Source: Bacteroidota bacterium (lineage in GTDB: Bacteria; Bacteroidota; Bacteroidia; UKL13-3). From it: 5,201 nt of DNA. The stretch lies in NCBI GenBank assembly GCA_004293295.1, contig RDYC01000374.1, positions 1 through 5,201 on the forward strand, in the 5' to 3' direction. This document shows positions 1 to 5,201 of this stretch, one piece after another; positions within the stretch are counted from its first letter, which is position 1; each line of letters starts with the position of its first letter. A program made the translations under genes and the position numbers. The notes below the pieces were generated by a model. The model was not told the origin of the DNA, ran no database searches, and was given only the letters and a program-made list of their open reading frames with translations.

Positions 1-149
1 GTTTCAGTTGCGATGAGTTTACCCACAATTTTTTCCCAATTGGCTATAATACCCGTTTCTGCCAGTTTGCCATCCATGTTTTCACTTTTAAAAAAATCAC
101 CAATGGCTTCTTTTAATGTTTGATCGTTATCCTTTCGTTTTATCGCCAT
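1..149 (-). CDS. DUF721 (DciA-like) protein, N-terminal part, cut by the left edge
   Basis: The reverse strand reads an open frame from an ATG at 149-147 to the window edge, giving 49 residues that start MAIKRKDNDQ. Leu12, the phenylalanine pair 19-20 and the segment NWEKIVG (37-43, with Trp38 and Gly43) fit the start of the DUF721 family, which has a short helix, then W-x-x-IVG, then an IA-T stretch. The family includes the DciA replicative-helicase loaders of many bacteria; Bacteroidota members are small and little studied, so a role in helicase loading or nucleic-acid binding is inferred from family membership only. The gene starts 13 bases after the recF stop on the same strand with no promoter visible between them, so it is probably co-transcribed with recF. 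The C-terminal half lies outside the window. Confidence 0.82.
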   Translation of the reverse strand, partial: MAIKRKDNDQTLKEAIGDFFKSENMDGKLAETGIIANWEKIVGKLIATE

Positions 150-162
150 ATGTTTGGGTACA

Positions 163-1269
163 TTAAATTTTCGAAATATTTCCTTGTTCAACTAAATAAT
201 AATTAATAGCAACAGCAGGCATTCCTTCAAACACCTCTTTCAATCGGTTTAAATGAGTATCTGTAATAAATATTTGTCCAAACTCTTCTTGTGCAATCAT
301 TTGTAATAAAGTATTTAAACGCTGTTGATCAAGTTTTTCAAATATATCATCCAACAATAATAAAGGTTTGATGTTGTTATGTTGCTTCAAATATTCATAT
401 TGGGCAAGTTTTAAGGCGATAATAAAAGATTTTTGTTGTCCTTGCGAACCAAATTTTTTTACGGCAAAGTTGTTGATTTTAAAATCCAACTCATCCTTAT
501 GAATGCCCTTATTGGTTCGTTGAGCTGCGATATCAGATGAAAGATATTGGTTTAACAAAGTTCTTAAATCATTATTTGCTAAGTCACTTTCATAAGCAAT
601 ACTTACCTGTTCCTGCGAAGTTGAAATCTTTTCATAATACTGCGTAAAAACCGGAATAAATTGTTGCAAAAAAGCTAATCGTTTTTGATGCACCTTGTTT
701 CCGTAATCGGTAAGTTGTTTGTTATAAGTATCAAGTAATGTGTCATCTAAATAATTGTTTTCAGCAAATAGTTTAAGTTGTTTGTTGCGTTGTTCAAGTA
801 TCCTGTTATAGGCAAGTAAATCATTTAAATAAAACTTATCTGTTTGTGCAATAATGCCATCCATAAATTTGCGCCTTTCAGCACTGCCTTCATGTAGCAG
901 CAACAGGTCATTGGGAGCAATCATTACTAATGGATAATCGCCAATGTGTTCTGCAAACTTTTTAACATCGTTGTTATTGATTTTGAGCGTTTTTTTACCT
1001 TTTAAATAAGAAAGCAAAGCGTGTTCCTCTAGGCTGTTTTTAACATAATTTGCCTGTAAGCTAAAATAATCTTTTCCATGTTTAATGTTTTGGTAATCAA
1101 GGGTGTTAAAAAAGCTTTTGGTAAAAGAGAGGTAATAAATGGCGTCAAGTACATTGGTTTTTCCGGCTCCGTTTTTTCCCACAAAGCAATTTACCTGCTC
1201 ACAAAGATTAATTTGAGCTTGTTCATAGTTTTTAAATTGTTGAAAACGCACATTTTTAATGTATAACAT
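163..1269 (-). CDS. recF: DNA replication and repair protein RecF
   Basis: A 368-residue protein of normal RecF length. RecF is an SMC/ABC-type ATPase that binds gapped DNA and, with RecO and RecR, helps load RecA in the cytoplasm. All family landmarks are present: the N-terminal beta strand with FKNY (12-15); Walker A GKNGAGKT (31-38; Lys37, Thr38); the APNDLLLL segment with the ERRKFMD block (118-137); a GIHKDEL motif (255-261) matching the family's GPHRDDL; the ABC signature GSQGQQKS (274-281); Walker B LLLLDD (303-308) and the D-loop around Lys312-Asp314. The central part (about 140-220) is helical and Gln/Lys-rich, as expected for the coiled-coil arm. The start MLYIKNVRF is the family's usual first strand, and a -7 promoter element lies 6 bases upstream. 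Divergent from pdhA; the DUF721 gene follows 13 bases downstream. No defect seen. Confidence 0.97.
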   Translation of the reverse strand: MLYIKNVRFQQFKNYEQAQINLCEQVNCFVGKNGAGKTNVLDAIYYLSFTKSFFNTLDYQNIKHGKDYFSLQANYVKNSLEEHALLSYLKGKKTLKINNNDVKKFAEHIGDYPLVMIAPNDLLLLHEGSAERRKFMDGIIAQTDKFYLNDLLAYNRILEQRNKQLKLFAENNYLDDTLLDTYNKQLTDYGNKVHQKRLAFLQQFIPVFTQYYEKISTSQEQVSIAYESDLANNDLRTLLNQYLSSDIAAQRTNKGIHKDELDFKINNFAVKKFGSQGQQKSFIIALKLAQYEYLKQHNNIKPLLLLDDIFEKLDQQRLNTLLQMIAQEEFGQIFITDTHLNRLKEVFEGMPAVAINYYLVEQGNISKI

Positions 1270-1275
1270 GGCTTA

Positions 1276-1283
1276 CAAATATA
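1276..1283 (-). promoter_or_regulatory. Bacteroidota -7 promoter element for recF
   Basis: On the reverse strand TATATTTG is an exact match to the Bacteroidota -7 consensus TAnnTTTG. Only 6 bases (taagcc) separate it from the recF ATG, so transcription should begin within a few bases of the start codon. No exact TTTG -33 box is seen; a TTTAG about 20 bases upstream is the nearest candidate. The match to consensus is seen; the start point is inferred. Confidence 0.6.
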
Positions 1284-1347
1284 GATTGCGGTGGCTATTT
1301 CAGCTAAAATAAAATAACAACCTGAGTATCAATAATAATTTTAAGGC

Positions 1348-1377
1348 TTTGCACAATGCATAAATTTATTAGTTTTG
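1348..1377 (+). promoter_or_regulatory. Bacteroidota-type promoter (-33/-7) for pdhA
   Basis: TTTG at 1348-1351 and TAGTTTTG at 1370-1377 match the Bacteroidota -33 (TTTG) and -7 (TAnnTTTG) boxes with an 18-base spacer. The ATG at 1395 lies 17 bases beyond the -7 box, so a leader of roughly 10-15 bases is expected. This decides the pdhA start, because the in-frame ATG at 1356 lies inside the promoter and would not be transcribed. The two boxes sit in a direct repeat of TTTGCAC at 1348-1354 and 1374-1380. Confidence 0.7.
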
Positions 1378-1394
1378 CACTTCTTCCAAAAATT

Positions 1395-2390
1395 ATGGCA
1401 AAGACTAAATTTACGAAAGACATATACGAGAAGTGGTATGAGCAAATGTTGCTGATGCGAAGGTTTGAAGAAAAATCAGCACAACTGTACGGGCAGCAAA
1501 AAATCAAAGGCTTTTGCCACTTGTACATTGGTCAGGAGGCTGTTGTTGCCGGAACCATCAGCGCAACGCGTAGTGACGACAGGCATATCACAGCATACCG
1601 CGACCATGCCCATGCAATAGCTTTAGGCATTCCTTCACGCGAAGTAATGGCAGAATTATACGGCAAAGTAACCGGATGCAGCAAAGGAAAAGGTGGCAGC
1701 ATGCACATGTTTAGCAAAGAGCATAACTTTTTTGGTGGACATGGCATTGTGGGCGGTCAAATTCCTTTAGGTGCAGGCATTGCCCTTGCAGACCAATACA
1801 GAGGAGGTGATCAGGTAACTATCTGTAGTTTCGGAGATGGTGCAGCCCGCCAAGGAGCTTTACACGAAACCTTTAATATGGCCATGCTGTGGAAGCTGCC
1901 AGTGATTTTTATTGTTGAAAACAATGGATATGCCATGGGCACTTCGGTTGAACGAACAGCCAATATCACAGATATGTCAGTAATCGGAGCAGGGTATGCC
2001 ATGCCGAGTTTTGTGGTTGATGGCATGCGTCCCGAATCGGTGCATGAAGCAATAGCTTCAGCAGCAGAAAGGGCACGTAAGGGCGAGGGGCCAACGTATC
2101 TGGAAATACGGACGTATCGTTACAGAGGGCATAGCATGAGCGATCCGGCAAAGTATCGCACAAAAGAAGAAGTAGAAGAGTATAAAAAGAAAGACCCATT
2201 AGAGGTGGTAAAACAAACCATGCTAGATGGAAAAATGGCCAATGAGAAATGGTTTGAAACCATTGAACAAAAAATAGAGGATATTGTGAACGAGGCGGTT
2301 GAATTTGCGGAGAACTCGCCATACCCCGCACCTGAAGCACTTTGGGAAGATGTATACGTGCAAGCAGACTATCCTTTTATTAGAGAGTAA
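1395..2390 (+). CDS. pdhA: Pyruvate dehydrogenase E1 component, alpha subunit
   Basis: A 331-residue thiamine-diphosphate enzyme subunit. With E1 beta it decarboxylates pyruvate and passes the acetyl group to lipoyl-E2 in the cytoplasmic pyruvate dehydrogenase complex. Landmarks: GFCHLYIGQEA (39-49), GKGGSMHMF (98-106), the ThDP/Mg binding motif that begins GDGA (147-150) and ends at Asn176-Asn177, and the conserved loop YRGHSMSDP (243-251) with His246, equivalent to the phosphorylation loop of mitochondrial E1 alpha. The length fits the short Bacteroidota form. The ATG at 1395 is preferred over the in-frame ATG at 1356, because the upstream 13 residues overlap the promoter and MAKTKFTKDIYEKW is a normal family start. 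A TPR gene follows after 23 bases without a terminator. No E1 beta, E2 or E3 gene lies in the window. A branched-chain 2-oxoacid E1 alpha is less likely, since GHSMSDP and overall length favour pyruvate. Confidence 0.94.
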   Translation: MAKTKFTKDIYEKWYEQMLLMRRFEEKSAQLYGQQKIKGFCHLYIGQEAVVAGTISATRSDDRHITAYRDHAHAIALGIPSREVMAELYGKVTGCSKGKGGSMHMFSKEHNFFGGHGIVGGQIPLGAGIALADQYRGGDQVTICSFGDGAARQGALHETFNMAMLWKLPVIFIVENNGYAMGTSVERTANITDMSVIGAGYAMPSFVVDGMRPESVHEAIASAAERARKGEGPTYLEIRTYRYRGHSMSDPAKYRTKEEVEEYKKKDPLEVVKQTMLDGKMANEKWFETIEQKIEDIVNEAVEFAENSPYPAPEALWEDVYVQADYPFIRE

Positions 2391-2413
2391 TTTTTTAAGA
2401 CTTATTAATTGAT

Positions 2414-3100
2414 ATGACAGACAAGAATAATTTAGATTTAGACGCAACCTTAGCAACCACCACTCATAAGATTGAGGATTTTTATAATAAGAATAAAAAG
2501 AACATCAATACAGCACTTATTGCAGTAATTGTTATAGCCGGAGGTTATTTTGGATTGAAGAAATTTTATTTTGAGCCGAAAGAGCAGGAAGCACAAATAG
2601 AAATATTTAAAGCACAAAGAGCATTTGACGTTGATTCTTTTTCATTGGCCCTAAATGGCAATGCAAAGTTTAAAGGATTTAAAGATATTGCGGAGGAATA
2701 CAGTGGAACTGCAGCCGGAAATTTGGCCCATTACTATTCAGGGATATGCTTGCTTAGGACAGGAGACTTTGCAGGAGCTATTGAAATGTTGGAAGGTTTT
2801 AGTACCGATAACGTGCTGGTGGGCCCACTTGCCGCAGGTTTATTGGGAGATGCTTATGTAGAGTCTGGTGATATTGAAAAAGGTGCCAAACAATACCTGA
2901 AAGCAGCTCGAATGAACAAAAACAAATCAACCTCGCCTGTTTTTTACAAAAAAGCGGGTATCGCTTTTGAGGAGTTAAAAAAGTATGATGAAGCAATTGA
3001 TGCCTATAACAACATCAAAAACGATTTTTCAGATGCACAAGAAAACAGCGATATTGAAAAATATATTGCCAGAGCAACCACACTAAAAGAAGGAAAGTAG
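2414..3100 (+). CDS. Membrane-anchored TPR-repeat protein (YfgM-like layout)
   Basis: A 228-residue protein with a hydrophilic N-terminus (1-30), one hydrophobic segment (about 31-48, INTALIAVIV...), and a soluble domain with helical repeats. At least three TPR-like units are visible: about 99-130 (AHYYSGICLLRTGDFAGAIE), 137-168 (LLGDAYVESGDIEKGAKQYL) and 175-206 (KKAGIAFEELKKYDEAIDAY). A single N-terminal anchor followed by TPRs resembles YfgM, which in Escherichia coli is an inner-membrane protein associated with the Sec translocon and PpiD. The match here is by layout and repeat type, so the function is not established. The domain after the anchor is probably periplasmic. The gene starts 23 bases after pdhA with no promoter seen, so it is probably read from the pdhA promoter, and it ends just before a strong terminator. 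From memory, TPR genes of this type often sit beside ribH and recF in Bacteroidota. Confidence 0.85.
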   Translation: MTDKNNLDLDATLATTTHKIEDFYNKNKKNINTALIAVIVIAGGYFGLKKFYFEPKEQEAQIEIFKAQRAFDVDSFSLALNGNAKFKGFKDIAEEYSGTAAGNLAHYYSGICLLRTGDFAGAIEMLEGFSTDNVLVGPLAAGLLGDAYVESGDIEKGAKQYLKAARMNKNKSTSPVFYKKAGIAFEELKKYDEAIDAYNNIKNDFSDAQENSDIEKYIARATTLKEGK

Positions 3101-3115
3101 TTTTAGATACTTAAT

Positions 3116-3157
3116 TAAACAATAAAAGTCGGAAGGTATTTCGGCTTTTATTGTTTA
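3116..3157 (+). terminator. Strong hairpin terminator after the TPR gene
   Basis: A 19-base-pair stem with arms at 3116-3134 and 3139-3157 closes on the four-base loop GGTA (3135-3138). All positions pair, two of them as G-T wobbles. The descending arm is T-rich (cttttattgttt), so it can supply the U-tract for plus-strand transcripts. The stem is nearly symmetrical, so it could also act on the reverse strand. It begins 16 bases after the TPR stop and ends 15 bases before the cytochrome ATG, separating the pdhA-TPR unit from the downstream gene. The base pairing is seen; terminator function is inferred. Confidence 0.8.
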
Positions 3158-3172
3158 TAATAACCAAATTGT

Positions 3173-4141
3173 ATGAAGCATTGGGCCATCGTATTGTTGT
3201 TACTATTCGTATATGGCTGTAAGGATAGTACATTTAAAAATAACACATCGGTTATTAACGAAGAAATTATCTTGCCGGATACCACGTTAATCCCCAACGA
3301 TGAATTCGGCAAGGCAGTAGCTTATGGCAGGCAACTCCTGCTAAATACCGCTTATTATATTGGTCCGGAAGGTATAAACGGCAAGTACTTGGGCAACAAG
3401 ATGAATTGCACCAACTGTCATCAACAGGCCGGTACCAAACCCTTCTCCTTTAACTTAATGAAAAGTCATGAACGTTACCCGCAATATCGTGCCAGAGAAA
3501 ATACGGTAATCACACTTGCCCAACGGGTAAATAACTGTGTACAAAGACCACACAATGGAAAACCATTACCACTCGACAGCAAAGAAATGATTGCCATACT
3601 TTCCTACCTAAAATGGATAAACAGTTTTGTAGTTAAAGTGGACTCCTTTGTTGGAAGTAAAAACCTCTCTATAAAGTTTCCTGCCGTGGCTGCAAGTCCT
3701 GAAAGAGGTGCCCAACTTTATACAATCCATTGTCAAAGATGCCACGGTGCAGATGGAGAGGGCATCTACACAGCAGATTCCTCAGGCTACACCTATCCAC
3801 CACTTTGGGGCAAATTAGCCTACCAACCAGGCTCAAGTATGCACCGCGTAATTATGCAGGCCAAGTGGATAAAGGCTAATATGCCTCACGATTTAGCCAC
3901 CTGGCAAAAACCTGTTTTAACAGATACCGAAGCACTTGATATTGCTGCATTTGTAAACAACGATGATATCCACCAAAGAAACCAGCCCCAAACATTTGAT
4001 TACACAAATCCTAAAACCAAGGCCATTGATTATGGGAAAGGTCCCTATGTAGATACTTTCTCCGAAGTACAGCATAAATACGGCCCTTATCAACCCATTA
4101 TTGATTATTGGATAAGTAAAGGGCTAAAGCCAAGTTATTAA
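3173..4141 (+). CDS. Di-haem cytochrome c lipoprotein, thiosulfate dehydrogenase (TsdA)-like
   Basis: A 322-residue exported protein. The N-terminus is a lipoprotein signal: MKHW, a hydrophobic core, then VYGC with the lipidated Cys at 16. Two haem c sites are present, CTNCH (79-83) and CQRCH (187-191). The first domain carries RENTVITLAQRVNNC (108-122) followed by NGKPLP (128-133), a hallmark of the TsdA family. Cys122 lies 43 residues after the first haem Cys, the spacing I recall for the axial Cys ligand of Allochromatium vinosum TsdA. The second domain has ANMP (235-238), whose Met237 is the likely second-haem ligand. The tail IDYGKGPYVDTFSEVQHKYG (285-304) also fits the family. The likely reaction is thiosulfate oxidation to tetrathionate or its reverse; the direction cannot be read from sequence. 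No sulfur or cytochrome-maturation genes lie nearby, and no clear promoter is seen between the hairpin and the ATG. Confidence 0.85.
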   Translation: MKHWAIVLLLLFVYGCKDSTFKNNTSVINEEIILPDTTLIPNDEFGKAVAYGRQLLLNTAYYIGPEGINGKYLGNKMNCTNCHQQAGTKPFSFNLMKSHERYPQYRARENTVITLAQRVNNCVQRPHNGKPLPLDSKEMIAILSYLKWINSFVVKVDSFVGSKNLSIKFPAVAASPERGAQLYTIHCQRCHGADGEGIYTADSSGYTYPPLWGKLAYQPGSSMHRVIMQAKWIKANMPHDLATWQKPVLTDTEALDIAAFVNNDDIHQRNQPQTFDYTNPKTKAIDYGKGPYVDTFSEVQHKYGPYQPIIDYWISKGLKPSY

Positions 4142-4192
4142 GCTGTTTTAATAAAACAATTGGCAGAACCCCTGTAGAAACATAATTTGTAC

Positions 4193-4200
4193 TACATTTG
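4193..4200 (+). promoter_or_regulatory. Bacteroidota -7 promoter element for ribH
   Basis: TACATTTG matches the -7 consensus TAnnTTTG exactly and lies only 5 bases (cagcc) before the ribH ATG. The -33 region is weak: CTG at 4172-4174, 18 bases upstream, is the best placed candidate. The transcript should be leaderless or nearly so. No FMN riboswitch could fit in the 64 bases between the cytochrome stop and this start. Confidence 0.6.
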
Positions 4201-4205
4201 CAGCC

Positions 4206-4697
4206 ATGTCAACACAACATAAAAATTTATCAACTACCAGCTTACAAGCCGATAAAGCATTCAAAAAATACTGCATTGGTATTGTTGTTGCTGAGTGGAA
4301 TACAGATGTAACAGGAGCTTTACTTGCAGGCGCTATGGAGTACCTGCAATCTCTCGGAGTTAAAGAAAAAAATATCATTATTCATCACGTACCCGGAAGT
4401 TTTGAATTGCCTTTAGGAGCGCAATTTTTAGCTGCACAAAAAAGTATTGATGCCGTAATTACCCTTGGCTGCGTTATCCAAGGGGAAACACGTCACTTCG
4501 ATTTTATTTGCAATGCCTGTGCACAAGGTGTGATGGATGTAGGATTGGCATTTAATATTCCGGTTGTGTTTGGGGTGTTAACCACCAATACCCAAGAACA
4601 AGCGCTGGAAAGAGCTGGTGGCAAACATGGTAACAAAGGAGTGGAAGCAGCAGAAACAGCATTAAAAATGCTATCATTAAAGGCCAAGTTGTTTTAA
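4206..4697 (+). CDS. ribH: 6,7-dimethyl-8-ribityllumazine synthase
   Basis: A 163-residue lumazine synthase, the usual length. It condenses 5-amino-6-ribitylaminouracil with 3,4-dihydroxy-2-butanone 4-phosphate in the penultimate step of riboflavin synthesis, normally as a cytoplasmic pentamer or 60-mer shell. Visible motifs: AEWNTDVT (29-36) with Trp31 in the place of the usual substrate-stacking Phe; VPGSFELP (62-69); LGCVIQGETRHFDFI (87-101) with the catalytic His97; PVVFGVLTT (119-127); and QALERAGGKHGNKG (132-145) with the phosphate-binding Arg136. The first 20 or so residues are a loosely conserved extension. The ATG at 4206 is kept because the promoter element lies directly before it. 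The gene stands alone, and no other riboflavin gene is in the window, so the pathway is dispersed in this genome. Confidence 0.97.
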   Translation: MSTQHKNLSTTSLQADKAFKKYCIGIVVAEWNTDVTGALLAGAMEYLQSLGVKEKNIIIHHVPGSFELPLGAQFLAAQKSIDAVITLGCVIQGETRHFDFICNACAQGVMDVGLAFNIPVVFGVLTTNTQEQALERAGGKHGNKGVEAAETALKMLSLKAKLF

Positions 4698-4805
4698 TAA
4701 AAATTGCCGTATTTAACCATTCATAAATCATAATATCGGCTTTAAAACCATTTAATCCAATAGAAGACTCTAGTAGTCAGGCATTAAACTGTTTTTTCAT
4801 TTAGG

Positions 4806-4836
4806 TTGTAAAAGTATCCTTAAGCCCTTATATTTG
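4806..4836 (+). promoter_or_regulatory. Bacteroidota-type promoter for the SecD gene
   Basis: TTG at 4806-4808 and TATATTTG at 4829-4836 match the -33 and -7 boxes with a 20-base spacer. The SecD ATG lies 59 bases beyond the -7 box, so the leader should be about 55 bases, much longer than for recF or ribH. It ends in a purine-rich run (agaacaaagaaag) just before the start codon. The rest of the 198-base gap after ribH is AT-rich, and I see no gene in it: there is no ATG on the plus strand between 4698 and 4895. Confidence 0.65.
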
Positions 4837-4895
4837 CCCGCTTAGCAAGTTTTTAGATAACCAAAGCATTATTTTAATATATAGAACAAAGAAAG

Positions 4896-5201
4896 ATGAA
4901 AAGTAAAGGCGCAATTAAGCTATTCGCTATCGCACTAACTGTAGTATGTGTATTCCAGCTATCATTTACCTGGTTTACCTATCGTGCGGAACAAGAAGCA
5001 AAAGAGTTTGCTGGTGGCGATGTTTTGAAAGAAAGAGCATATTTGGACAGTATTGCTCGTGAACCATTAGTAAACCTTGGGTTTAAAAAATTCACTTACT
5101 TGGAATGTAAAGAGCGTGAATTAAACCTTGGCCTTGACTTACAAGGTGGAATGAACGTAACACTAGAGGTTTCCTTGGGTGATTTAATTCAATCGTTATC
5201 A
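4896..5201 (+). CDS. secD: Protein translocase SecD (probably SecDF fusion), N-terminal part, cut by the right edge
   Basis: An open frame of 102 codons from the ATG at 4896 runs to the window edge. Residues about 8-29 form the first membrane helix (IKLFAIALTVVCVF...). Residues 30-70 are a charged stretch that enters the periplasmic domain. The segment LNLGLDLQGGMNVTLEVS (76-93) is the diagnostic SecD D1 motif LGLDLxGG followed by the first beta strand of the P1 domain. SecD works with SecF and SecYEG, using the proton-motive force to pull exported proteins through the inner membrane. In Bacteroidota SecD and SecF are usually one fused protein of about 1000 residues; that is expected here but cannot be seen. 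The extended linker between the first helix and D1 is typical of Bacteroidota forms. The start is supported by the helix position and the upstream promoter. Confidence 0.93.
   Translation, partial: MKSKGAIKLFAIALTVVCVFQLSFTWFTYRAEQEAKEFAGGDVLKERAYLDSIAREPLVNLGFKKFTYLECKERELNLGLDLQGGMNVTLEVSLGDLIQSLS

Noticed and set aside
1356..1394. Upstream in-frame ATG that would extend pdhA by 13 residues
   Set aside because: It lies between and across the promoter boxes (-7 box at 1370-1377), so it would not be on the transcript, and the added residues do not resemble the family N-terminus.
1966..2340. Reverse-strand open frame of 124 codons inside pdhA, with other antisense frames over pdhA, the TPR gene and ribH
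   Set aside because: They lie opposite strongly conserved genes, have no recognisable domains or promoter elements, and look like non-coding shadows.
4144..4158. Small palindrome TGTTTTAATAAAACA just after the cytochrome stop
   Set aside because: The usable stem is about 5 A/T-rich pairs with no strong U-tract after it, too weak to call a terminator.
4706..4740. Possible hairpin GCCGTAT/ATATCGGC after ribH
   Set aside because: Only 7 pairs with a bulge and a loop of about 20 bases; a terminator is plausible here but the sequence does not support it well.
4766..4778. Inverted repeat GACT-CTAGT-AGTC in the ribH-secD gap
   Set aside because: A four-base-pair stem is expected by chance in a region this size.
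4698..4895. A regulatory arrest peptide (VemP/SecM type) upstream of the SecD gene
   Set aside because: There is no ATG on the plus strand anywhere in the gap and no candidate reading frame of useful length.

Overview
This window is an ordinary chromosomal segment from a member of the Bacteroidota, probably near the Sphingobacteriia/Chitinophagia. I infer this from the AT-rich sequence, the absence of Shine-Dalgarno-like sites before the starts, four matches to the Bacteroidota -7 promoter element TAnnTTTG, and the gene company (DUF721/DciA-like gene, recF, TPR protein, ribH, SecDF-type protein). No mobile element, CRISPR array, tRNA or rRNA was seen. No clearly new system was found.

Layout. 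On the minus strand, recF (163-1269) is followed after 13 bases by a DUF721/DciA-like gene that runs off the left edge (1-149). A 125-base divergent promoter region (1270-1394) separates recF from the plus-strand genes. These are pdhA (pyruvate dehydrogenase E1 alpha, 1395-2390) and, 23 bases later, a membrane-anchored TPR protein (2414-3100). That pair ends at a strong, nearly perfect hairpin (3116-3157). A di-haem cytochrome c lipoprotein resembling thiosulfate dehydrogenase TsdA follows (3173-4141), then ribH (lumazine synthase, 4206-4697). After a 198-base gap with its own promoter comes the start of a SecD/SecDF translocase gene (4896 to the right edge).

How the genes relate. They are mostly unrelated housekeeping functions: DNA repair and replication (recF, DUF721), central carbon metabolism (pdhA), flavin synthesis (ribH) and protein export (SecD). 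From memory, DUF721-recF-TPR-ribH is a common neighbourhood in Bacteroidota. If so, pdhA and the cytochrome gene look like additions to a conserved backbone. The most notable items are the TsdA-like cytochrome, which keeps the family's likely cysteine haem ligand but is a lipoprotein, and the recF and ribH promoters, which lie so close to their ATGs that the transcripts should be almost leaderless.
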